Positions 1 to 5,127 of a stretch of DNA of 6,081 nt are shown here, in pieces. The DNA is from Anaerolineae bacterium. GTDB taxonomy: Bacteria > Chloroflexota > Anaerolineae > CG2-30-64-16. The translations under genes and the position numbers were made by a program. Under the pieces are notes generated by a model that was not told the DNA's origin, searched no databases, and was given only the letters and a program-made list of their open reading frames with translations. The stretch is from contig JALOOE010000238.1 of NCBI GenBank assembly GCA_025454565.1, positions 1-6,081 on the forward strand, written 5' to 3'. Each line of letters begins with the position of its first letter. The stretch's first letter is position 1.

Positions 1-2
1 CG

Positions 3-542
3 GTACGGCTTCTGCTGATAGCTGATCTTCACCATGAAGACCTCGATGGCGATCTTGAACAGATCGCCCGCAATGGCCAACGCGGAGCCCCACTGGCCGG
101 CGCCGGTCTCCGTGGCGATGCGTTTGACCCCCTCCAGCTTATTGTAGTACGCCTGAGGCACGGCGGTGTTCAGCTTGTGGCTGCCGCTAGGACTGAACCC
201 CTCGTTCTTGTAGTAGATGTGCGCAGGGGTGTCGAGCGCCTTTTCGAGCCGCACGGCGCGGATCAGCGGTGTGGGCCGCCACAGCCGGTAGATATCGCGC
301 ACCTCGTCCGGCACCGGGATGTAGCGCTCCTGGCTCACTTCCTGCAGGATCAAACCCATCGGGAAGAGCGGCGCCAGATCGGCCGGGCCGATCGGCTGCT
401 TCGTGCCGGGGTGCAGCACTGCCGGCGCAGGTGTGGGCAAGTCGGCCTGGATGTTGTACCAGTGCGTGGGGATGCGCGATTGAGGCAGAACCAGGCGATA
501 GTCTTCGGTCAAACCGTTGGATGCGGACGTTCCGTTGGACAT
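3..542 (-). CDS. trpB: Tryptophan synthase beta-like PLP enzyme (TrpB2 type), C-terminus beyond window
   Basis: This is the first 180 residues of a TrpB-like enzyme, which condenses indole with serine to make tryptophan using pyridoxal phosphate. The motif SGSHKLNTA (residues 119-127) carries the PLP-binding lysine, K123. ETGAGQWG (145-152) carries the catalytic glutamate, E145. The long N-terminal extension before RPTPLIRA (89-96), with [12 protein letters not shown] near residues 26-37, is typical of the TrpB2 branch (TIGR01415 type) and not of the TrpB1 found in trpAB operons. The start ATG at 542 follows GGAGGGA with good spacing. The frame is open to the window edge, so the remaining part, usually well over 200 residues, is unseen. 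A tryptophan-type T-box leader lies upstream, so expression should rise when uncharged tRNA-Trp accumulates. The family call is firm; whether it acts with a TrpA or only salvages indole cannot be told here. Confidence 0.93.
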   Translation of the reverse strand, partial: MSNGTSASNGLTEDYRLVLPQSRIPTHWYNIQADLPTPAPAVLHPGTKQPIGPADLAPLFPMGLILQEVSQERYIPVPDEVRDIYRLWRPTPLIRAVRLEKALDTPAHIYYKNEGFSPSGSHKLNTAVPQAYYNKLEGVKRIATETGAGQWGSALAIAGDLFKIAIEVFMVKISYQQKPY

Positions 543-595
543 TTCTCCCTCCATGGATGGCTTGGGCCTTGCGGCCTGGATGTGGCGGGCAGGTT

Positions 596-675
596 ATTGC
601 GGATTGCGGATTGTCGATTACGGATTACTGCTTGCATTACCCGGAATCCGCAATCCAAAATCGGCAATCCGCAAT
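596..675. repeat. Imperfect inverted repeat built from GGATTGC words
   Basis: Arms at 596-628 and 643-675 are reverse complements over 33 bases with about five mismatches, around a 14-base loop. The outermost 12 bases pair perfectly. The arms are made of iterated ATTGCGG/GGATTG words. The element sits between the T-box terminator and the trpB ribosome binding site, so it is transcribed as part of the leader. It resembles the short-word palindromic repeats scattered in many large bacterial genomes. No transposase or target duplication is visible. Confidence 0.75.
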
Positions 676-704
676 CCAGGAGGGAGGGTTGCCCGCCCGA
701 ATAG

Positions 705-735
705 AAAAACCCTCGCCCCGGACAGGGGACGAGGG
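705..735 (-). terminator. Intrinsic terminator of the T-box leader
   Basis: On the minus strand, CCCTCG (735-730) and CCCC (728-725) pair with GGGG (719-716) and CGAGGG (715-710). This gives ten base pairs with one bulged T at 729 and a five-base loop. Five T residues follow at 709-705. It lies just after the T-box sequence and is the default OFF structure when charged tRNA-Trp is abundant. Confidence 0.92.
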
Positions 736-1065
736 TTCGATGACCACCCGTGGTGCCACCCCGATTAGACCAGCACAGGCCGGTCTCACTCGTTGCAGGG
801 ACAGGACGACAGCCCATTGGCAGGACGCCCGGCGCAACCTCGCGCGACGCGCTTCCGATCCCCTCGGCCTTGATAACGGTGGCGTTTCCGGCGCGGCCTA
901 CTCGCTGGCCATCTTTCAGATGGCCCCCTTTCGACCTGCGGCTCCCCGGTCCATTCAGCATGGGCACTGGCGCCAACCTCACAGCAACTCGGTTGGCTCT
1001 CTGAAGCCTCGCTGGTGTGCCTACTAGTCCGGTTCATAGCCTTTATGCGGCGATATTCGATTGTG
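705..1065 (-). promoter_or_regulatory. T-box riboswitch, tryptophan specific (UGG specifier)
   Basis: This leader RNA senses uncharged tRNA and controls the trpB-like gene by transcription antitermination. Reading the minus strand, the stem I distal signature is present: AGAGAG at 1002-997, followed by GTTGCTGTGAGG at 989-978. The specifier loop reads GAATGGACC, giving codon UGG (953-951) followed by a purine, as is usual. A conserved-looking CCGTTATC occurs at 879-872. The T-box proper, GGGTGGCACCACG, lies at 761-749. Its UGGC bulge (758-755) would pair with an acceptor end whose discriminator base is G, as in bacterial tRNA-Trp. Both tRNA contacts therefore agree on tryptophan, matching the downstream gene. 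An intrinsic terminator follows. The fine folding of stems II and III was not worked out. Confidence 0.93.
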
Positions 1066-1071
1066 AAGGCG

Positions 1072-1100
1072 ACTATAGCACAGGCGTGTCGCTGTGTCAA
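1072..1100 (-). promoter_or_regulatory. Sigma-70-type promoter of the T-box/trpB transcript
   Basis: On the minus strand a perfect TTGACA (1100-1095) is followed by a 17-base spacer and TATAGT (1077-1072). Transcription should start near 1065, just ahead of the T-box stem I. Such a strong promoter fits a gene whose control is exerted by attenuation. It lies 47 bases beyond the thioredoxin stop codon, so trpB need not depend on thioredoxin transcription. Confidence 0.85.
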
Positions 1101-1147
1101 AACCGCGGAAACAGGGAAAGGGTCATGACGATGGGCCGATCAGAAGA

Positions 1148-1474
1148 TCACAGATAGGGCTTGAGGCGGCTCGCCAACCGATCTTTCGGCAAAAAACCCA
1201 CGATGGTGTCCTGCACCTTGCCGTTCTTGAAGACCAGCAAGGTTGGGATGCCCGTGATGCCGTACTTCTCGGGCGTCTTGGGGTTGCTGTCCACATCCAG
1301 CTTGGTCAGCTTAAGCTTGCCCGCATTCTCCGTGGCCAGCTCTTCGAGGATCGGCGCGATGCGCTTGCACGGCATACACCACTCGGCCCAGAAATCGATG
1401 ATCGTGAGGATCGGCGAGCGGAGCACCTCGGCCTCGAAAGTGGCATCCGTGATGTGAACTGCAACTGCACTCAT
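1148..1474 (-). CDS. trxA: Thioredoxin
   Basis: A 108-residue cytoplasmic thioredoxin, the normal length for a stand-alone TrxA, which reduces protein disulfides using electrons from thioredoxin reductase. The redox motif is WCMPC (residues 32-36); the usual sequence is WCGPC, so the residue after the first cysteine is Met here. The buried aspartate (D27 in IIDFWAEWC) and the cis-proline loop (GIPT, P77) are in place, and the terminal GFLPKDRLASRL helix is normal. The ATG at 1474 is preceded by AGGA about eight bases away and by a promoter ending near 1507. It is divergent from the CutA-esterase gene and lies upstream of, in the same direction as, the T-box/trpB unit. The X in CXPC tunes redox potential, so the Met may shift it; that effect is inferred. 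Confidence 0.95.
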   Translation of the reverse strand: MSAVAVHITDATFEAEVLRSPILTIIDFWAEWCMPCKRIAPILEELATENAGKLKLTKLDVDSNPKTPEKYGITGIPTLLVFKNGKVQDTIVGFLPKDRLASRLKPYL

Positions 1475-1506
1475 GGCTCGTGTCCTGGCGTACTTTGATA
1501 GACTGC

Positions 1507-1536
1507 ATGTTACTTGAAAAGGAGCCGGTTTGTCAA
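1507..1536 (-). promoter_or_regulatory. Probable thioredoxin promoter
   Basis: On the minus strand TTGACA (1536-1531), an 18-base spacer and TAACAT (1512-1507) form a plausible sigma-70 promoter. The -35 is perfect and the -10 matches four of six positions. Transcription would start near 1500, giving a leader of roughly 26 bases. Confidence 0.65.
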
Positions 1537-1548
1537 AGAAGGTGCGGA

Positions 1549-1577
1549 TTGCTCGACGATCTGCAACGTGCTAGAAT
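1549..1577 (+). promoter_or_regulatory. Probable promoter of the CutA-esterase gene
   Basis: TTGCTC (1549-1554), a 17-base spacer and TAGAAT (1572-1577) give a modest sigma-70 promoter. Its start point, about 1584, lies downstream of the in-frame TTG at 1514, which supports the ATG at 1610 as the true start. It faces away from the thioredoxin promoter within the same 135-base divergent gap. Confidence 0.5.
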
Positions 1578-1609
1578 GGCACGGCTTAATTCCCCTTCTC
1601 AGAGGTGTT

Positions 1610-2842
1610 ATGAGTGCAGATTATCTGGTCGTCCTGGTAACCGTCGCCGATGCGGCGGCCGGCGTCGCGTTGGGGCGCATGGTCGTGGAGGAAGAATTGG
1701 CGGCTTGCGCGCAGGTGCTGCCCGGCGGCACGGCGATCTTTCGCTGGCAGGGTGAGATACATGCCGAGCCGCAGACCCAACTGCTCCTCAAGACGCGGCG
1801 CGGCGTCTGGCCGGCGTTGGAGTCGAGGATTCTCGCGTTGCACGACGACGAAGTGCCCGAAATCCTGGCGCTGCCGGTCGCGGATGGCCTGCCGGCATAC
1901 CTCGGCTGGCTGGATGAGATGACGACGGCCGAAATCCCGGTTGAGGAAGAGGCTGCCCCGTTCCTCCCATCAGCGATTTGGCTGGACTATGCGGATGTCT
2001 ATCCGCGTGGCCGGCATACTATCGCCGGATCTATCCAGATTTTGCGCGGGCTCTACAGTCCGCAGCTCGACAACAGCCGGGACATCCTGGTCTATCTCCC
2101 GCCGTCATACCCCACGGGCGGACATCACTACCCGGTGCTGTATATGCATGACGGGCAGAACCTGTTCGACGCCGCCACCAGCTTCGCGGGCGAATGGTAT
2201 GTCGACGAGACGCTGGAGGGATTGGCCAGCCAGGGCATCGAAGCGATCGTCGTGGGCATCCCGAACATCGGCCCCCGGCGGTATCACGAATACATCCCGT
2301 TCGCCGCGCCCGATCTGCCGGACGCGCAAGGGGAGCTCTATGTCAATTTCATCGCCGATACCGTCAAACCGCTGATCGATCGGGACTTCCGCACGCTGCC
2401 CGGCCGCACGACCACCGGCGTCATGGGCTCCTCGCTGGGCGGGCTGATCAGCCTCTATGCGTTCTTCCGGCGCCCTGACATCTTCGGCCTGGCCGGCGTG
2501 GTCAGCCCCGCGCTGCGCTGGGGCAAGGGCGGCATCTTCCCCTTCGTGACCGAGGCGGCGTCGGCGCCCGGCAAGATCTACATGGACGTAGGCACTGCCG
2601 AAGGCACGGGGCTGGTCTCCGATCCGCAGTCGCAGCGCTCCTTCGCCGAACACTACGTGCAGCAAGTGCGGCGCATGAACGCGCTGCTGAAGCGCAAGGG
2701 CTACCGCACGGGCGAGACGTTGCTCTACGTCGAAGAAGATGGCGCAGTCCACCATGAGTCCGCCTGGGCGCGACGGTTGCCGGCCGCGCTGCGCTTCCTG
2801 CTGGGGCAGATGCCGGTAGCCGCGGAGCGACGCAGGAAGTAA
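1610..2842 (+). CDS. CutA1 domain fused to a Fes/EstD-type alpha/beta-hydrolase esterase
   Basis: A 410-residue two-domain protein. Residues 1-104 form a complete CutA1 (divalent cation tolerance) domain: VLVTV near 8-12, LPGGTAIFRWQGEI (37-50), LLLKTRR (58-64) and DDEVPEILALPV (79-90), ending with YLGWLDEM. A short acidic linker follows (about 105-120). Residues 140-400 are an esterase of the PF00756 type: LVYLPPSY (160-167), YMHDGQNLFD (178-187), the nucleophile motif GSSLGG with S275, MDVGTAEG (325-332) supplying a candidate acid residue, and HHESAW with the candidate catalytic histidine H381 or H382. No signal peptide is seen, so it is probably cytoplasmic. CutA1 normally forms stable trimers, so the fusion may build a trimeric esterase; that is inference. 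The ATG is preceded by GAGG four bases away, and CutA homology begins there. Its substrate is unknown. Confidence 0.9.
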   Translation: MSADYLVVLVTVADAAAGVALGRMVVEEELAACAQVLPGGTAIFRWQGEIHAEPQTQLLLKTRRGVWPALESRILALHDDEVPEILALPVADGLPAYLGWLDEMTTAEIPVEEEAAPFLPSAIWLDYADVYPRGRHTIAGSIQILRGLYSPQLDNSRDILVYLPPSYPTGGHHYPVLYMHDGQNLFDAATSFAGEWYVDETLEGLASQGIEAIVVGIPNIGPRRYHEYIPFAAPDLPDAQGELYVNFIADTVKPLIDRDFRTLPGRTTTGVMGSSLGGLISLYAFFRRPDIFGLAGVVSPALRWGKGGIFPFVTEAASAPGKIYMDVGTAEGTGLVSDPQSQRSFAEHYVQQVRRMNALLKRKGYRTGETLLYVEEDGAVHHESAWARRLPAALRFLLGQMPVAAERRRK

Positions 2843-2854
2843 TATACACGAGGT

Positions 2855-3097
2855 TGGGCGCGCGCCGACATCGCCGTGCTCGACCCGCGGCATGCCGGCG
2901 CCGGGCCGGAGGTGCTCCGCCATCTGGCAGCGCTCGGACCACAGCGGATGGTCTACGTCTCCTGCGACCCCGCCACCCTGGCCCGCGACGCCGTCCACTT
3001 GGCTGCGGCTGGCTACCGCCTGGTCGAGGCGCAAGCGATGAGCCTGTTCCCGCAGACGTTCCACGTGGAGACGGTGGCGTTGTGGGATAAAGGCTGA
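2855..3097 (+). pseudogene. Orphan C-terminal remnant of a TrmA/RlmD-family RNA uracil-5-methyltransferase
   Basis: About 80 codons match the end of the TrmA/RlmD (RumA) family, enzymes that methylate uracil-5 in tRNA or 23S rRNA and are usually about 400 residues or longer. Visible are the DP..AG region, here altered to LDPRHAG, the nucleophile motif YVSCDPATLARD (Cys codon 2963-2965), then AGYRL, and FPQTFHVETVAL with the conserved H.E. The SAM-binding and N-terminal parts are absent. The preceding sequence is the CutA-esterase stop (2840-2842), in the same frame. There is no plausible start codon with a ribosome binding site; GTG at 2876 is internal to the homology. The piece is therefore most likely dead, left by a rearrangement that placed the fusion gene against it, or else a misassembly. 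The altered DPPRAG motif fits decay. Confidence 0.8.
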
Positions 3098-3264
3098 CCT
3101 CAACCCTCTCCGCTTCCAATCGATGGGGGTGATCCGCCGACACTCCGCTCACGGCATGTCGCTCGGCAGGGCGGTGCGGTCGTGAAAAGGGCAGGTCGGC
3201 GACCGGCGCGGCGAGGTGACCACCCTCACAACCTCGGCGCGGTCTATACCGCCCGGCGACTAGC

Positions 3265-3282
3265 AGAAGGCGCTAGCCTTCT
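3265..3282. repeat. Small hairpin
   Basis: AGAAGGC (3265-3271) and GCCTTCT (3276-3282) are perfect reverse complements around a GCTA loop. No T-run follows on either strand, so a terminator role is doubtful. Confidence 0.5.
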
Positions 3283-3301
3283 ACCAATTCCGTGAAGCGC
3301 C

Positions 3302-3334
3302 AAGTGCCTGGCATCTGCGAGATGCCAGGCACTT
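3302..3334. repeat. Perfect 15-bp palindromic hairpin
   Basis: AAGTGCCTGGCATCT (3302-3316) and AGATGCCAGGCACTT (3320-3334) are exact reverse complements with a three-base GCG loop. There is no strong T-run on either side (TTCTCGTT follows on the plus strand). It looks like a REP-type dispersed palindrome more than a terminator, though it could end readthrough from 3097. The same core, AAGTGCC/GGCACTT, would be worth searching for genome-wide. Confidence 0.8.
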
Positions 3335-3523
3335 CTCGTTCGGCGACATATCTTCAACGTGAGGTGTCGCGGCCCGATATGTTTAACGCCATCTGATTCG
3401 GAGCCTGGCCTGACGGTAGTCAACCCACTGGTGTGTGCGGCGGCGCCGGAGGTGGACTTTGCCACTGTTGCGCGCGTGGCAACGGGTTGCCGAAGCGCAT
3501 GAAGCCGGCAGTGAGTGGACGCG

Positions 3524-3554
3524 AAAGCGCTCCGACCGGGGGGCCGGAGCGCTT
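3524..3554 (-). terminator. Hairpin terminator after the secreted-protein gene
   Basis: On the minus strand AAGCGCTCCG (3554-3545) pairs with CGGAGCGCTT (3534-3525), extended inward by three more pairs including one G-T. The stem is 13 bp with a CCCC loop. It ends about 23 bases past the stop codon at 3577. The T-tail is short (TTT), so it may work partly as an RNA 3'-end stabiliser or be bidirectional. Confidence 0.65.
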
Positions 3555-3576
3555 ATACGCTACAACCGGTACGTCA

Positions 3577-3933
3577 TCAACTGCCGTGGAAGATCCCCAA
3601 CAGCGTCGGCTGCACGTGGTTGACGCACACGGACAAGCCGCGCCCGGTCACGCCGACCTGCTTGCAGAAACTGGTGGCGAGCGCCTGGGTATTCACCTTG
3701 CCGTCCGCACCCATGTGTGTGGCAATGGTGCTGGCGCACGCGCCCTGCGAGATGTTGATGTCGGCCCTGATGCTGTGCGCAGCGAAGAGCGCGTTCTCCA
3801 GCGCATTTGAAATGACCTCGCGTCCGCCATCCTTGCAGAACTGGGCCGGATTCGACGGCGCTGCGGATGCGATACCCGCGAACGAAACGACCAGCACTGC
3901 AATCAGCGTCGCCAACAGCAAGACTTTCTTCAT
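3577..3933 (-). CDS. Small secreted four-cysteine protein, function unknown
   Basis: A 118-residue protein that I do not recognise. Residues 1-24 are a classical Sec signal peptide: MKK, a hydrophobic core (about 4-22) and an AxA site, with predicted cleavage after IASA. The mature chain of about 94 residues has four cysteines (C33, C66, C90, C103), enough for two disulfides once exported, and is predicted mostly helical by eye. The chosen ATG at 3933 has GGAGG seven bases upstream; a longer in-frame start at 4017 would bury the signal peptide and has no such site. A hairpin terminator follows, so the gene appears to be monocistronic. It stands apart in function from the enzymes to its left and the toxin-like genes to its right. 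Its small size, export and paired cysteines would suit a cell-surface or extracellular role, which is only inference. Confidence 0.82.
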   Translation of the reverse strand: MKKVLLLATLIAVLVVSFAGIASAAPSNPAQFCKDGGREVISNALENALFAAHSIRADINISQGACASTIATHMGADGKVNTQALATSFCKQVGVTGRGLSVCVNHVQPTLLGIFHGS

Positions 3934-4025
3934 TCTTGAGCCTCCATAAGGTGAGTTGGGTCGGTGTCCAGGCGCATATTTCCGCCCATACAACCGTGGC
4001 TGACAGGATCCATGCATGCATCTTT

Positions 4026-4044
4026 ACTATACAAAGTCTATAAT
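4026..4044. promoter_or_regulatory. AT-rich candidate promoter region, both directions
   Basis: A perfect TATAAT on the plus strand (4039-4044) and TATAGT on the minus strand (4031-4026) lie in an AT-rich stretch between the secreted-protein gene and a small plus-strand ORF. No good -35 stands at the right distance for either. They are candidate -10 elements only. Confidence 0.35.
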
Positions 4045-4082
4045 AATGCTCGCCGAGCTGCGACGCCGTAAGCGGAGTTCCA

Positions 4083-4181
4083 ATGTTCACCTCCAATGAT
4101 GAAGCCATCGAACATCCCGATCTCGCCAGCGATCGCGCCGCGCTGGAGCGGGTGCGGTCAAAACGCGCGGGCAAACGGTAG
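4083..4181 (+). CDS. Possible 32-residue ORF, perhaps a decayed small gene
   Basis: An ATG at 4083 with GGAG (4074-4077) five bases upstream opens a 32-codon frame ending in TAG. The product is charged and probably helical (DRAALERVRSKRAGKR near its end). The same frame stays open well past the TAG, and for some 45 bases has coding-like codon use, reading GSQLGLASVLQDYEPL. A nonsense mutation in a slightly longer small gene, antitoxin-like in flavour, is therefore possible. I do not recognise the family. The downstream part overlaps the antisense end of the TumE-like toxin, which weakens the case. A TATAAT lies about 40 bases upstream. Confidence 0.3.
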   Translation: MFTSNDEAIEHPDLASDRAALERVRSKRAGKR

Positions 4182-4216
4182 GGGAGCCAACTGGGTCTGG
4201 CGTCGGTGCTGCAGGA

Positions 4217-4605
4217 CTACGAGCCGCTGAGTTCCAGAATCTCGTCCAGCAACGCCGGCAGATGCGGCGCTGTTGTGAGGAAGATGCCCGATATCGTGTG
4301 CTTGTGCTCCGGTTGGGCCAACGCCGGGCGATGCATCGCATTGTCGTAGCGAAAGAAGAGTTGTTGGGCCGAGTTCTGATAATGGTAAGCGTACATCAGA
4401 CGAGGTTCGCTTCGCGTGGTTCCAGAAACTCTCGAAAAGTCAACTCCGAGCCGTTGTAGAACTGGATTGATCCCTCGATGTAACCGCGGACAGCCGAGCG
4501 TTGGTCCACCTGCAAGTCGACCAGCACGGCATCTCCGCTATCAGTGAGGCTGTCGAGGGCATCGCGGACCGTGCGGACATACTCAAGAAAATCGGTAGCG
4601 GGCAT
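4217..4605 (-). pseudogene. TumE-like toxin gene (DUF6516 type) split by a frameshift
   Basis: Two overlapping frames together make one TumE-like toxin of about 128 residues, the usual size. The first (4605-4396, 69 residues) has the N-terminal helix FLEYVRTVRDAL and the strands RGYIEGSIQFYNGSELTFREFLE. It stops at TGA (4398-4396). The second (4396-4217, 59 residues) begins at an ATG overlapping that stop and supplies YAYHY, the signature FFRYDNA, EHKH and the C-terminal helix PALLDEILEL. Frame 2 read upstream gives RLM before YAYHY, so a single indel near 4400-4410 restores continuity. Either the toxin is inactivated, the two halves are made by coupled re-initiation, or there is a sequencing error. 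It overlaps the upstream partner gene by 23 bases, a usual toxin-antitoxin arrangement. Confidence 0.78.
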
Positions 4606-4879
4606 GCTCCAGTTCCCCTAACTCGGCTGTCAATCCCTCCAACAACTTAGCCTCGCCCGCCCATTCGACGTATTCCAGATCGCCCCCGGCCAGATCCTCA
4701 GCAGTCATTTCACGCAGAAAACGCGCCGTGTCCACCCCGTAGCGCGCCTCGAAGGTCGCCAGACGGCGCTTCGTGCGCTCGATTCCGGAACGCAAACGCA
4801 CCTTGTAGCCGTCAAGCGCCTGTATGATCGTCTGCGCCCCCTGGCGGTCCCGCACCTCGATCACCATTTGAACAGTCAT
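4583..4879 (-). CDS. Module A antitoxin-like helical protein (RYG motif)
   Basis: A 98-residue, highly charged, probably all-helical protein. A basic helix (YKVRLRSGIERTKRRLA, about 25-41) leads into FEARYGVD (43-50) and then an acidic stretch with DLEYVEWAGEAKLLEGL (67-83). Small proteins of this form, with a [FE]-x-x-[RK]YG-[MV] core followed by an acidic E-W segment, commonly precede TumE-type toxins in Chloroflexota, cyanobacteria and archaea. This is known to me as a neighbourhood pattern, not a characterised family. The acidic half could neutralise the toxin; that is inference. The ATG at 4879 has GGGAGG about five bases upstream, and a good promoter ends at 4936. It overlaps the split toxin gene by 23 bases, so the two are likely translationally coupled. 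Its paralogue is the first gene of module B. Confidence 0.78.
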   Translation of the reverse strand: MTVQMVIEVRDRQGAQTIIQALDGYKVRLRSGIERTKRRLATFEARYGVDTARFLREMTAEDLAGGDLEYVEWAGEAKLLEGLTAELGELEHARYRFS

Positions 4880-4935
4880 GTCTTCCTCCCGATCAGCGCC
4901 CAGCCACCTCTCTTGATGCCGTCACACTTGCTGCC

Positions 4936-4964
4936 ATCATACTCCAAGAGCAATCCTTTAGCAA
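4936..4964 (-). promoter_or_regulatory. Promoter of module A
   Basis: On the minus strand TTGCTA (4964-4959), a 17-base spacer and TATGAT (4941-4936) make a good sigma-70 promoter (four and five of six matches). Transcription would start near 4929, about 50 bases before the antitoxin-like start codon. It begins only seven bases beyond the edge of the clpB relic. Confidence 0.65.
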
Positions 4965-4970
4965 ACGTCT

Positions 4971-5082
4971 CTTCCAGCTTCAAGTTCCGGAGGGCATCAT
5001 GTGACTCGACAAGTCCACCCAGCGCGGGCAGGAGGCGATTCTCGCCGCCCAGGAGCTCAACCAAACCTATAACCACAACCAG
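4971..5082 (+). pseudogene. Relic of the clpB 5' end (left copy of a direct repeat)
   Basis: These 112 bases align without gaps to 5934-6045, the start of the intact clpB, with about 13 mismatches (near 88% identity). The segment includes the ribosome binding site (CCGGAGGGCATC), ATG at 4999 and 28 codons ending at NHNQ. Codon 2 is TGA where the intact gene has CGA, so the frame is dead. Several differences are silent (5007, 5010, 5019), and 40 bases (5020-5059) are identical. The silent pattern suggests a once-functional, diverged clpB allele instead of a fresh copy of the present gene. The similarity ends abruptly at 5082, where module B sequence begins. Confidence 0.9.
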
Positions 5083-5088
5083 GAGGTG

Positions 5089-5097
5089 TGCTATAAT
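5089..5097 (+). promoter_or_regulatory. Extended -10 promoter of module B
   Basis: TGCTATAAT (5089-5097) is a perfect -10 with the TGn extension. No good -35 lies 17 bases upstream, which is acceptable for this promoter class. The start point would be about 5104. It begins six bases after the clpB relic ends, so its spacer region lies in relic sequence. Confidence 0.7.
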
Positions 5098-5127
5098 GGT
5101 GCAGTAACAGATGGGAGGGTGTGGACC

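Larger units (their letters stand above)
3098..3523. other. Intergenic stretch without a convincing gene
   Basis: I find no reading frame here with a family resemblance, a credible start and a ribosome binding site. It holds two hairpins, listed separately, and otherwise GC-rich unassigned sequence. Confidence 0.6.

Noticed and set aside
596..675. Repeated GGATTGC words as a CRISPR array
   Set aside because: The units are short, irregular, arranged as an inverted repeat, and have no spacers of constant length or cas genes nearby.
269..1027. Plus-strand open frame across the trpB start and T-box leader
   Set aside because: It runs opposite a clear PLP enzyme and a structured riboswitch and shows no protein family features.
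1514..1609. Upstream TTG start extending the CutA-esterase protein by 32 residues
   Set aside because: The extension has no CutA similarity, lies upstream of the predicted transcript start, and the ATG at 1610 has its own ribosome binding site.
2105..3103. Long minus-strand open frame of over 300 codons opposite the CutA-esterase gene
   Set aside because: It is Arg, His and Gly rich without family motifs, and lies antisense to a gene with clear CutA1 and esterase signatures. High GC makes such shadow frames common.
2502..3152. Second minus-strand frame of over 200 codons over the esterase and methyltransferase tail
   Set aside because: Extremely Arg/Pro/Ser rich, no recognisable domain, and antisense to supported coding sequence.
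3315..3499. Small plus-strand frame ending at 3499 in the gene-free stretch
   Set aside because: About 48 codons from a GTG with no ribosome binding site and no recognisable sequence; it also spans no conserved motif.
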